A DNA stretch of 64,000 bases from UBA11524 sp051883695 (GTDB lineage: Bacteria; Bacillota; Clostridia; Christensenellales; Aristaeellaceae), in contig JBJEUF010000060.1 in the NCBI GenBank assembly GCA_051883695.1, positions 62,001 to 126,000 of the forward strand. The letters are read 5' to 3'. The first letter of the stretch is position 1; the number at the start of each line of letters is the position of its first letter. Position numbers and translations under genes: made by a program. Below are positions 43,968 to 51,651 of this stretch, piece by piece. Under the pieces are notes generated by a model, which made no database searches, was not told the DNA's origin, and saw only the letters and a list, made by a program, of their open reading frames with translations.

Positions 43968-43997
43968 CAAAAATGCAGAATTTGAACCAAAAATGCA
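43968..43997. promoter_or_regulatory. Paired direct repeats upstream of the RpiR promoter (candidate operator)
   Basis: CAAAAATGCA occurs at 43968-43977 and again at 43988-43997, exactly 20 bp apart (about two helical turns), starting 11 bp upstream of the -35. The second copy lies within an inverted repeat TGAAC/GTTCA. This placement suits a dimeric activator or repressor such as the RpiR protein. Confidence 0.4.
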
Positions 43998-44000
43998 AGT

Positions 44001-45110
44001 TCAGATCTTCCCCAGCAGCCATGCCAGCCCCAGCAGCGCCGCAAGGAAAAGCACGTTCAAGGCTGTGAAAACCGCCATGTACTGCCCGCGCCTCGCTCCC
44101 TCCGCCGCCGCGAAGAGCCGGAAGGAGATCAGGCTGGCCAGGGACGCAACGAGCGTACCGAGCCCGCCGAGGTTCACCCCCAGCATCAGCGCAGGCACAT
44201 CCTGCGTGAAGGGCGAGAGCAGCAGACAGGCCGGAACATTGCTGATGACCTGCGAAGCCAGCAGGCTCGTCAGCAGCGGACGGCCCGCCATCAGGCCCTC
44301 CAGAAGCGCGGAAACAGGCGCATAGGCCCTGACCGACGCGACGAACACGAAGAAGCACACAAAGGTTGCCAGGAGCGTGTAATCCACCTGCCGGAGCACC
44401 CGCCGGTCGAGCGCCAGCGTCAGCACCAGCACCGCTGCCGCCAGCAGCCACGCGGGCAGCAGCTTCATCAGCGTGAGCACCGCCAGCAGCGTCTGCAGCC
44501 CGTATAGCGCCAGCCTTCCCGGCGGCAGCTGCTCTGCGGCGGCACGGGCGGGCGTCGCCGCAGCCGCAGGGATCAGGCCGCACAGCCCCATCAGCATCGC
44601 AAAGGCCAGCAGGGCATAGGGCCATGTCAGCGCCGGAAAGGCCAGCGCCTCCAGCTTTTCTGCGGAATACAGGTACAGGTTCTGCGGGTTGCCGATGGGC
44701 GTGACCATGCTGCCCAGATTGGCGGCAATGGTCTCCAGCACGATGGTCAGCGTCAGGTGCTTCATCTCCGCGCCCTCCATCAGCAGGATGGTGAAGGGAA
44801 CAAGGGTGATGAGCGCCACGTCGTTGGTCGCGATCATCGCCAGCAGGAAGCAGCCCGTCACCAGCGTCCTTGCCAGTGCCCGCCGCGTATGGATGCGCGA
44901 AGTGACCGCACCGGCCAGATTGTCAAACGCGCCCATGTGCCGGAAGCCCGCGACGATCGTCATCAGGGAAAAGAGCATCAGCAGCGTCGTGGTGTCGATG
45001 CCCGCAAGGGTGTGCGCTCCCGGCGGCACCAGCAGGAAGGACGCCAGCGCGGCAAGGAGCGCGATGGTCAGCACGGCCTCATGCCGCAAATAACGCAGGA
45101 TCCGTTTCAT
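44001..45110 (-). CDS. SLC13/ArsB-type anion permease
   Basis: This 369-residue polytopic membrane protein has about ten helices and the two superfamily motifs: TNDVALITLVP (about 95-105) and TPIGNPQN (about 136-143), with ISNVPACLLL in the second half. These mark the ion transporter superfamily (ArsB, NhaD, CitM, SLC13). It is shorter than most SLC13 carriers; dicarboxylate, citrate or another anion could be the substrate. The ATG at 45110 is 6 nt after GAGGTG; a GTG three codons earlier overlaps the esterase stop. It is the last gene after xylanase and esterase. Confidence 0.82.
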   Translation of the reverse strand: MKRILRYLRHEAVLTIALLAALASFLLVPPGAHTLAGIDTTTLLMLFSLMTIVAGFRHMGAFDNLAGAVTSRIHTRRALARTLVTGCFLLAMIATNDVALITLVPFTILLMEGAEMKHLTLTIVLETIAANLGSMVTPIGNPQNLYLYSAEKLEALAFPALTWPYALLAFAMLMGLCGLIPAAAATPARAAAEQLPPGRLALYGLQTLLAVLTLMKLLPAWLLAAAVLVLTLALDRRVLRQVDYTLLATFVCFFVFVASVRAYAPVSALLEGLMAGRPLLTSLLASQVISNVPACLLLSPFTQDVPALMLGVNLGGLGTLVASLASLISFRLFAAAEGARRGQYMAVFTALNVLFLAALLGLAWLLGKI

Positions 45111-45115
45111 GGCAT

Positions 45116-46276
45116 TCACCTCAGCAGCTCCTCCGGCACCTCCGCCGCCATGCGCTCATAGCCCCTTTTGCTCGGGTGCAGATGATCGCCGGAGTCGTAT
45201 TCCGGCAGAAACCAGTCCGATCTGCCGGGGTCACGCAGCGCCGCGTCGAAGTCGATGCAGCCGTCGATCAGCTCCGTCCGGCGGATGAAATCATTGAAGG
45301 CATGGCGCAGCTCCTGGCGGAAGGGCGCGTCCGTGCGCCAGCCGCCCATGGGGAGCAGCGTGCCCACATAGACGCGCAGCCCCATCTGCCGCGCCTGGGC
45401 AATGTAGGTTTTCAGGCCCTCGATCAGCTCCTCCGCTGTGGGCAGATCGCTCATGGGCCGGAACACGTTCACAGCCTCCCCGACCGGGTGAATGATATCG
45501 TTGATGCCCTGCTGGATGATGACCGCATCCGCGCCGTCCGTGGGCACCTCGTGCGCAAAGCGGCGGCTGCCCATCAGGCCGTAGCTCTCATAGGTCAGGC
45601 AGGCATATTCCCGCAGGATGCGCGTCCCGCTGGCAGCGCGGCGGATGATCGCCGTACGGTCAAAGCCCTCGCGCACGCAGCGCAGCTGCAGATCGTCCGG
45701 CCAGTCCTGCGCGGTGATGGAGTCACCGTAGCAGACAATCGTGCGCGGAGAGCGCCCCGCCTGATCCCGCCACGCTGTCCAGACGGACACGTTGGACAGG
45801 AAATAGTGCAGCTTTGTCGCCCGGGAGGTGTTGATGCCGATGTCCGCCGTTTCCGTTTCGTCCCCGTTGGCGTACAGTCCGCCGGAGAGCTTGCCGCAGG
45901 TGAACACGACGGAACGCATGAGGGTGAAGTCCGCCAGATAGAAGCTGATTTGCACCGTCTGTCCGGCCATGAGCGGCAGCGCCACCGGATCGCAGACGGC
46001 ATGTGCTCCCGCGCCGATGGTGACCGCTCGTTCGCCGCCGAAGGTTACGGGCAGGAACGTCCCCTGCGCCATCAGGGTGGTTTTGCTGATGGTGACAGGC
46101 TCGGTGCCGCAGTAGTTGTCAAAGGTCAATCGCAGCGCCGTTCCCTCAAAGGGGATGCGGATGGGATAGCGGATGGTGATGTTGCGGGCATAGCGCTCGG
46201 GGCGGTTCTCCGCAATGGAAACCGCATTGCCCCAGACGCTGACCCAGCGGCCGGATTCCGGCTGACCGTACTGCAT
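45116..46276 (-). CDS. SGNH/GDSL-type hydrolase with N-terminal beta domain
   Basis: This 386-residue protein has an N-terminal beta-sandwich (about 10-170) and a C-terminal SGNH hydrolase domain: the nucleophile serine is S186 in YGDSIT, block III is GIND near residue 266, and block V is DHLHPS near residue 365. No signal peptide is visible, so it acts inside the cell. This architecture resembles carbohydrate esterases such as acetyl-xylan esterases. Its neighbour is an intracellular xylanase, which supports deacetylation of imported xylo-oligosaccharides. The ATG at 46276 is preceded by GGGAGGT. Confidence 0.85.
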   Translation of the reverse strand: MQYGQPESGRWVSVWGNAVSIAENRPERYARNITIRYPIRIPFEGTALRLTFDNYCGTEPVTISKTTLMAQGTFLPVTFGGERAVTIGAGAHAVCDPVALPLMAGQTVQISFYLADFTLMRSVVFTCGKLSGGLYANGDETETADIGINTSRATKLHYFLSNVSVWTAWRDQAGRSPRTIVCYGDSITAQDWPDDLQLRCVREGFDRTAIIRRAASGTRILREYACLTYESYGLMGSRRFAHEVPTDGADAVIIQQGINDIIHPVGEAVNVFRPMSDLPTAEELIEGLKTYIAQARQMGLRVYVGTLLPMGGWRTDAPFRQELRHAFNDFIRRTELIDGCIDFDAALRDPGRSDWFLPEYDSGDHLHPSKRGYERMAAEVPEELLR

Positions 46277-46312
46277 AGGCGACCTCCCGGGTATCATGAT
46301 CTTATCGTTGTT

Positions 46313-47548
46313 TCACAGCACCAGCCAGCAAGGCAGCACTGTCTTGTCGCCGCCGTTCTCATCCAGCGTGAAGGTGCCCATCAGGCCGTCCACCGTGGCC
46401 TCGTATTCGCCGCGGAAGCCGCTCACCTCGCAATAGCCGTTTTCATCGGTCATGAGTGTCAGGCGGGTGTGCCAGTCCTGCGTAATGCGCTGCCTGAGCG
46501 CGTCATAGGCCGGCTTGAGGCTGCCGTCCTTCCGGACGAGCCCCGAGGGTGCCCCCAGCCATGCGCCGTCCTGGAAGTCCCAGTTGGTGAAGGCCTCCAC
46601 CTGCGGATGGGCAAAGAGCGTGTCGAGCATGGTCAGCATATCCCGCGCCTGACGGTCCTCGCCCTGGGGCGTGGTGGGCCATTCGGGCACCTGATAGTCG
46701 TTCAGGTCAACGATGTGCGCGGGCATCAGGTCGCCGGAGACGAAGGTGTTCTCCGTGAAGTGGATGGGCAGCCCGAACCGCTCAAACCGCTCCAGCACCT
46801 CCTGCAGCTTCTCCACCCCCCAGAAGCCCTGATGCTGATGGGACTGGATACCGATCACATCCATCGGCACGCCGGCGGAAAGGCATTCTTCAATCAGCTG
46901 CGCATACTTCTCGCTCGTGTTGAAGTCGTTGAGCAGCAGCGTGGCATTCGGGTCCATCTCCCGCGCCTGGTCGAACACCGCCTTCACCAGCGGGACACGC
47001 CCCATCTCCGCGCACAGGCGGGTGATGGCGTTATCCTCCTTTTCAAAGACCGGCATGATGACGGCCTCGTTGATCACGTCCCACATGCGGATGGTCTCCC
47101 TGAAGGCGCTCATCTCCCGCCGGATGCGGCGCAGCTGGTTCTCCAGCACCGCCTGATTGTCCCGGCCCAGCAGCCATTTGGCGGATACGGAGTGCCAGAC
47201 GAGCGGATGCCCCTTTATGTCGACCCCGTTTTCCTTCAGGAATCTCGCCGCCCGGAGCGTCGGAAGCTCCCGGGTCATGCCCTCCTGCGGCTCATAGGTG
47301 CCCTGATAGAAGGGCAGTGTGCCGAAGTTGAACAGCGCCGACCAGCTCTCCCACAGCCGTAACAGCTTTTCCCTGCGTTCCGGGCGAATGCCGGGCTCCA
47401 GCATCTCGCTGAGAAAGAATACATTGCAGCCGAATTTGAACGCATGCTTTTTCAGCTCCACCGTGACCTTCCTGCCCGCAAAGGGCGTTCCGTCGCCCTC
47501 CACAAGGCGGATCCGGCAGGTTGATTTCCGATGTGCGTAGCGATCCAT
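46313..47548 (-). CDS. Intracellular GH10 endo-beta-1,4-xylanase
   Basis: This 411-residue GH10 enzyme cleaves beta-1,4-xylosidic bonds. Motifs are GHPLVWHS (113-120), the acid/base glutamate E161 in WDVINEA, NDFN (207-210), HQH (237-239), and the nucleophile E266 in HFTEN. An N-terminal strand-rich segment (RIRLVEGDGTPFAGRKVTVELKK) precedes the barrel, and a C-terminal beta domain (about 345-411: LTLMTDENGYCEVSGFRGEYEATVDGL) follows. There is no signal peptide, so it should act on imported oligosaccharides. The ATG at 47548 is 8 nt after AGGAGG. A consensus promoter at 47599-47627 serves the xylanase, esterase and permease genes. Confidence 0.9.
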   Translation of the reverse strand: MDRYAHRKSTCRIRLVEGDGTPFAGRKVTVELKKHAFKFGCNVFFLSEMLEPGIRPERREKLLRLWESWSALFNFGTLPFYQGTYEPQEGMTRELPTLRAARFLKENGVDIKGHPLVWHSVSAKWLLGRDNQAVLENQLRRIRREMSAFRETIRMWDVINEAVIMPVFEKEDNAITRLCAEMGRVPLVKAVFDQAREMDPNATLLLNDFNTSEKYAQLIEECLSAGVPMDVIGIQSHQHQGFWGVEKLQEVLERFERFGLPIHFTENTFVSGDLMPAHIVDLNDYQVPEWPTTPQGEDRQARDMLTMLDTLFAHPQVEAFTNWDFQDGAWLGAPSGLVRKDGSLKPAYDALRQRITQDWHTRLTLMTDENGYCEVSGFRGEYEATVDGLMGTFTLDENGGDKTVLPCWLVL

Positions 47549-47598
47549 CCCGTGTTCCTCCTTCATGTCCCCGTCCCTGATGCAGACGCGCTGTCTTG

Positions 47599-47627
47599 AT
47601 TATACCAGCATCCGGCGGGAAGCACAA
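47599..47627 (-). promoter_or_regulatory. Sigma-A promoter of the xylanase-esterase-permease unit
   Basis: On the minus strand TTGTGC (47627-47622) and TATAAT (47604-47599) are 17 bp apart, 51 bp upstream of the xylanase start. No obvious cre site overlaps it. Confidence 0.65.
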
Positions 47628-47641
47628 TCGGCTCACGCAAA

Positions 47642-47668
47642 AAAACCGGGCCATCATTTCCCGGTTTT
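47642..47668 (-). terminator. Terminator of ptsI
   Basis: On the minus strand AAAACCGGG and CCCGGTTTT form a 9-bp stem with a 9-nt loop and run into TTTTTTT, immediately after the ptsI stop. Confidence 0.85.
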
Positions 47669-47670
47669 CG

Positions 47671-49326
47671 TCAGCATTCCAGCATTTCAAGCGTGCAGGT
47701 TTTGGCAATGCTCCTTCGGATGGCTGCCCGCAGGGGCAGCACCACAGGCGGCGAAACGGACAGCTCGTCAATCCCGATGGCCAGAAAGGTCGGCAGCATG
47801 GTCAGGTCGGCGCCCAATTCGCCGCAGATCCCGATCCAGATGCCCGCCCTGTGCGCCGCATCCGCCGCCATTTTCACCGCGCGGAGCAGCGCCGGGTGGT
47901 GGGGATCGTAGAATTTGCCCAGATCGTTCGCCTGCCTGTCGCAGGCCAGGATGTACTGGGTGAGGTCGTTGGTGCCCACCGAGAAGAAATCGACCTCCCG
48001 CGCCAGCTCCTCCGCGACAAGAACGGCTGCGGGCGTTTCGATCATCACGCCGATCTCGGTTTCCCGGTTGAAGGGAATCCCCTCCATCTCCAGCTCCGCC
48101 ATCACCTTCTGGCACGCCCGGCGGCACTCCCGCACCTCCCAGACGGAGGTAATCATCGGGAACATGATCGCCACGCGCCCGTAGGCGGAAGCGCGGTACA
48201 GCGCCCGCAGCTGCGCCCGGAACACCTCCGGCCGGTTCAGGCAGATGCGGATGGCCCGCTCGCCCAGCGCCGGGTTTTCCTCTCTTTTCAGCCTGAAATA
48301 GCTGACCTTCTTGTCCGCGCCGATGTCCAGTGTGCGGATGATGACCCGCCTGCCGTCCATGGCAGCCACAACGCGCCGGTAGGCTTCAAACTGGGTTTCC
48401 TCGCTGGGCGGCGCATCCGACGCCAGATACAGGAATTCCGAGCGGAACAGGCCGATGCCCTGCGCGTCGCTGGCCAGTACCGCCGCCACATCCTCGGGCG
48501 AACCGATGTTGCAGCACACATCCACCCGCTTGCCGTCCAGCGTCACATCCTCCTGCCCGCGCATGGTCCGGTACAGGGCGTTCATCTCCTGCTGCCGGGC
48601 CTCCTTCTCCCGGAAAACCGCCAGCGTCAGCTCGTCCGGCTCGATCACCACGCTGCCGGTTTCGCCGTCCACATAGGCCAGCCGACCGGCATATTCCTCC
48701 TTCAGCGCATCGCCCAGACCGCACACCGCCGGAATGCCCATCATCCGCGCCAGGATCGCCGTATGGCCTGTGCCGGAGCCCTCCCGGGTGATAAAGCCAA
48801 GGATTCTGCTCTTGTCCAGCTGAACCGTCTCGCTGGGCGCCAGGTCATCCGCCGCGACGATGACGGGCGTTGCCGAGTCAATGCCGCCCTCCGTCACGCC
48901 CATGAGGTTGTTGAGGATGCGCCGGGACACATCGCGGATATCCGCCGCGCGGGCCCGGAGGTACGCATCGTCCATCGCCGCAAACATGTCCGCGAACCGC
49001 TCTCCGGCCGTCTGCACGGCATATTCCGCACAGCAGCCCTCCGCGGCCATCGTCTCATGGATGCAGGCAACGAAGTCCTCATCCTCCACGAACAGGCAGT
49101 GGGTCTCGAACAGGACGGCGGATTCCTCGCCCGTTTCGGCCCGACAGCGCTCCGCCAGACGCTGCAGCTGCGCGACGGCCTTGTCCTGCGCGTCCCGCAG
49201 GCGCGCAAGCTCCGCCGCCTGATCCGCCGCAGCCGTTTTTGCCACGGCCATGCTCTGCCGCCGGATGAAGTACACCGGCCCCTTCACCACGCCCTTGGAT
49301 ACGCCCTTTCCCTGCATGAGAATCAT
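47671..49326 (-). CDS. ptsI: PTS enzyme I (phosphoenolpyruvate-protein phosphotransferase)
   Basis: This 551-residue cytoplasmic protein passes phosphate from PEP to HPr. The active His is H188 in EGSGTGHTAILAR; the usual SHT is GHT here. PEP-binding and dimer residues follow in GIGLFRSEFLY, FPMITSVWE and NDLTQYILACDR, and the catalytic Cys is in GICGELGAD. Length is slightly below the usual 570. GGAAGG precedes the ATG. It lies 39 bp downstream of the EIIABC gene, so the two are probably co-transcribed. No HPr gene is in the window. Confidence 0.93.
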   Translation of the reverse strand: MILMQGKGVSKGVVKGPVYFIRRQSMAVAKTAAADQAAELARLRDAQDKAVAQLQRLAERCRAETGEESAVLFETHCLFVEDEDFVACIHETMAAEGCCAEYAVQTAGERFADMFAAMDDAYLRARAADIRDVSRRILNNLMGVTEGGIDSATPVIVAADDLAPSETVQLDKSRILGFITREGSGTGHTAILARMMGIPAVCGLGDALKEEYAGRLAYVDGETGSVVIEPDELTLAVFREKEARQQEMNALYRTMRGQEDVTLDGKRVDVCCNIGSPEDVAAVLASDAQGIGLFRSEFLYLASDAPPSEETQFEAYRRVVAAMDGRRVIIRTLDIGADKKVSYFRLKREENPALGERAIRICLNRPEVFRAQLRALYRASAYGRVAIMFPMITSVWEVRECRRACQKVMAELEMEGIPFNRETEIGVMIETPAAVLVAEELAREVDFFSVGTNDLTQYILACDRQANDLGKFYDPHHPALLRAVKMAADAAHRAGIWIGICGELGADLTMLPTFLAIGIDELSVSPPVVLPLRAAIRRSIAKTCTLEMLEC

Positions 49327-49365
49327 TCTGATATCCTTCCCGCAGGCACGTCCCTGCTGCGATCA

Positions 49366-51507
49366 TCACAGAATATCGTTGATATCGGACTTCAGGACAT
49401 CCGCCTTCGGGCCATAGATCGCCTGAACCCCATCTCCCCTGACGAGCAGCCCCATCGCGCCCTCGCGCTTCCACTGCTCCGGCCCGGCAACCCTTCCGGC
49501 ATCCCGCACCGTCACGCGCAGCCGGGTCATGCAGGCGTCCACCAGCACGATGTTGTCTCTGCCGCCCAGCAGCGCGATGATGCTTTCCGCCTGCGAGGGG
49601 CTCTGCGGCGGCACGGCAGCCTGACGCGGCTCCGCATGATCTCCGTCGGCGACGTCGCTGTAGTTGCCCATCCGTCCCGGCGTGGCATACCGGAAGCGTC
49701 CGATCATGAACCAGGCGATGCCGTAGCCGATGCCGAAGAACAGGATGCAGGCTATGACGTAGTTGATGATGTCCCCGCCCAGCCCGGCCCGGAGGCTCAT
49801 GGGCACCCGGGTGAGGAACTCCAGATTGCCAAAGGAATGCAGCCGCAGCGGCACAATGCCCGCCAGCGCGAAGGCGCAGCCCTGCAAAAGCGCGTACACA
49901 ATATACAGCGGCAGCGCGCAGAACATGAACATGTACTCAATCGGCTCCGTCACGCCGGTGAGGAACACCGCCACCGCCGCCGAGAGGAACATGGAGCGGT
50001 ACGCCCTGCGGCGCTGCGGCTCCACGCGCCGGTACATCGCCAGCGCCACGCCCAGCAGCAAGCCGGAGGAACCGATCATCTGTCCCACCTTGAAGCGTGC
50101 GGGAATCACCGTTGCCATCAGCTGCTGCGCGCCGGTCAGATCGCCCGCATTCCGGAGGTTGATCAGATCGGTCACCCATGCCAGCCACAACGGATCCTGC
50201 CCATAGACCATCGTCCCTGCCGCAGCGCCGGTCTGGATCAGATATTCGCCGCCGAAGGAGGTGTAGTTCATGGGGATGGTCAGCATATGGTGCAAGCCGA
50301 AGGGCAGCAGCAGACGTTCCAGCGTGCCGTAGATAAAGGGAGCCAGCACGGGCGAGGTCTCCGCCGATCCGGCAATCCACACGCCAAAGGCATTGATGCC
50401 CGACTGGATCACCGGCCAGATCACCGCCAGGATCAGCGAGATGACCGCCGAGTACACGATCACCATCAGCGGCACAAAGCGCTTGCCGTTGAAGAAGGCC
50501 AGCGCATCGGGCAGACGGCGGAAATTGTAATACCGGTTGTACACCGCGCCGCCCACAAAGCCCGAGATGATGCCGACGAACACGCCCATGTTCAGCGCCG
50601 GACGTCCCAGGATATCCGTAAAGTAGCTCGCCACCGGCAGCTCCTGCCCGAACAGGCTGCGCACCGTTGTGCCCTCCTGCGTCAGCATATCGCCCGTCAC
50701 GCCGAACACCGCGCCGGTGATGCAGTTGATGAGCAGGAACGCGATCACCGCCGCAAACGCGCCGCCTGCGCGATCCTTCGCCCAGCTGCCGCCGATGGAC
50801 GCCGCAAAGAGGATGTGCAGATTGCCGATGATCGCCCAGCCGATCTGCTCCATCGTTGCGCCGACGGTCATCACCAGCGGCACCTGCGCCCCTGCCATCT
50901 GGATCAGCTTGCCGATGGAAAGCACCAGACCCGCGGCGGGCATCACGGCGATCACCGCCATGAGCACCTTGCCCAGCTTTTGCAGGAAATCAAAGCTCCC
51001 GCGCGGCTTGCGTTCCGCTTCTTCCGGCTTTGGCGCGTCCGAGGGCCGGGCTTCGCGCAGCGTCAGGAGCGGGCTCTCACCCGCCCTCACAAGGCCGCTG
51101 GCCGGCATGATCCCGCAGCCCTGCGCGCCATCGCAGAGGATGACCGGCGTGATGGTGCTCAGGCCCCTTGCACGCAGGAATTCGAGGTCGATTTCCGCCA
51201 CCGGATCGCCGGCCCGGACGCGGTCTCCGGCCCTGACCAGCGGTTTGAAGCCCTCGCCCTTCAAATTGACGGTATCCAGCCCCACATGCACCAGCACCTC
51301 CAGATCGTCCTCCGAGGTGAAGCCATAGGCATGGAGCGTCTCCGCCACGGTGGAAACCACGCCGTTCACGGGGCTGAGCAGCCGTCCGTCCGATGGAAGG
51401 ATCGCTGCGCCATCCCCCAGCACCCGCTGGGAAAATACCTCATCCGGCACCTGCTCCAGCGGAACGGCCCGTCCGCTCATGGGTGCGATGATCTGCCTGC
51501 CCTTCAT
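49366..51507 (-). CDS. PTS permease EIIABC, glucose/N-acetylglucosamine family
   Basis: This 713-residue fused permease imports and phosphorylates a sugar. The domain order is IIA (1-145; active H74 in VHVGLDTV, H59 in TLHAYG), a linker, IIC (about 180-600; ten or so helices, VFVGIISGFVGGAVYNRYYN, GLHHMLTIPMN, GVTEPIEYMFMF) and IIB (about 640-713; phospho-Cys C659 in DACMTRLRVTV). Most relatives (PtsG, NagE, GamP) are ordered C-B-A, so A-C-B is less common. Substrate could be glucose, GlcNAc, maltose or an alpha-glucoside. The ATG at 51507 follows GGGGAGG at 6 nt. No antiterminator (LicT/GlcT) or RAT hairpin was seen upstream. Confidence 0.9.
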   Translation of the reverse strand: MKGRQIIAPMSGRAVPLEQVPDEVFSQRVLGDGAAILPSDGRLLSPVNGVVSTVAETLHAYGFTSEDDLEVLVHVGLDTVNLKGEGFKPLVRAGDRVRAGDPVAEIDLEFLRARGLSTITPVILCDGAQGCGIMPASGLVRAGESPLLTLREARPSDAPKPEEAERKPRGSFDFLQKLGKVLMAVIAVMPAAGLVLSIGKLIQMAGAQVPLVMTVGATMEQIGWAIIGNLHILFAASIGGSWAKDRAGGAFAAVIAFLLINCITGAVFGVTGDMLTQEGTTVRSLFGQELPVASYFTDILGRPALNMGVFVGIISGFVGGAVYNRYYNFRRLPDALAFFNGKRFVPLMVIVYSAVISLILAVIWPVIQSGINAFGVWIAGSAETSPVLAPFIYGTLERLLLPFGLHHMLTIPMNYTSFGGEYLIQTGAAAGTMVYGQDPLWLAWVTDLINLRNAGDLTGAQQLMATVIPARFKVGQMIGSSGLLLGVALAMYRRVEPQRRRAYRSMFLSAAVAVFLTGVTEPIEYMFMFCALPLYIVYALLQGCAFALAGIVPLRLHSFGNLEFLTRVPMSLRAGLGGDIINYVIACILFFGIGYGIAWFMIGRFRYATPGRMGNYSDVADGDHAEPRQAAVPPQSPSQAESIIALLGGRDNIVLVDACMTRLRVTVRDAGRVAGPEQWKREGAMGLLVRGDGVQAIYGPKADVLKSDINDIL

Positions 51508-51597
51508 CCTGATCCTCCCCCTGCATTTCCGCATGATCGCGCTGTTTCCCTTCTACTGTTTCCAGCGTGCGCGTTCATCATCCGTGCAAAGCGAGAA

Positions 51598-51631
51598 AAC
51601 CGTCCCGGCGCTGTTTGCAGCCGGAACGGTT
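51598..51631 (-). terminator. Terminator of the glycan cluster (after fkp)
   Basis: On the minus strand AACCGTTCCGGC and GCCGGGACGGTT (12 bp, one G-U) enclose a 10-nt loop and are followed by TTCTCGC, 20 nt after the fkp stop. Confidence 0.75.
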
Positions 51632-51651
51632 CGATGTCATTGGTCGGAATA

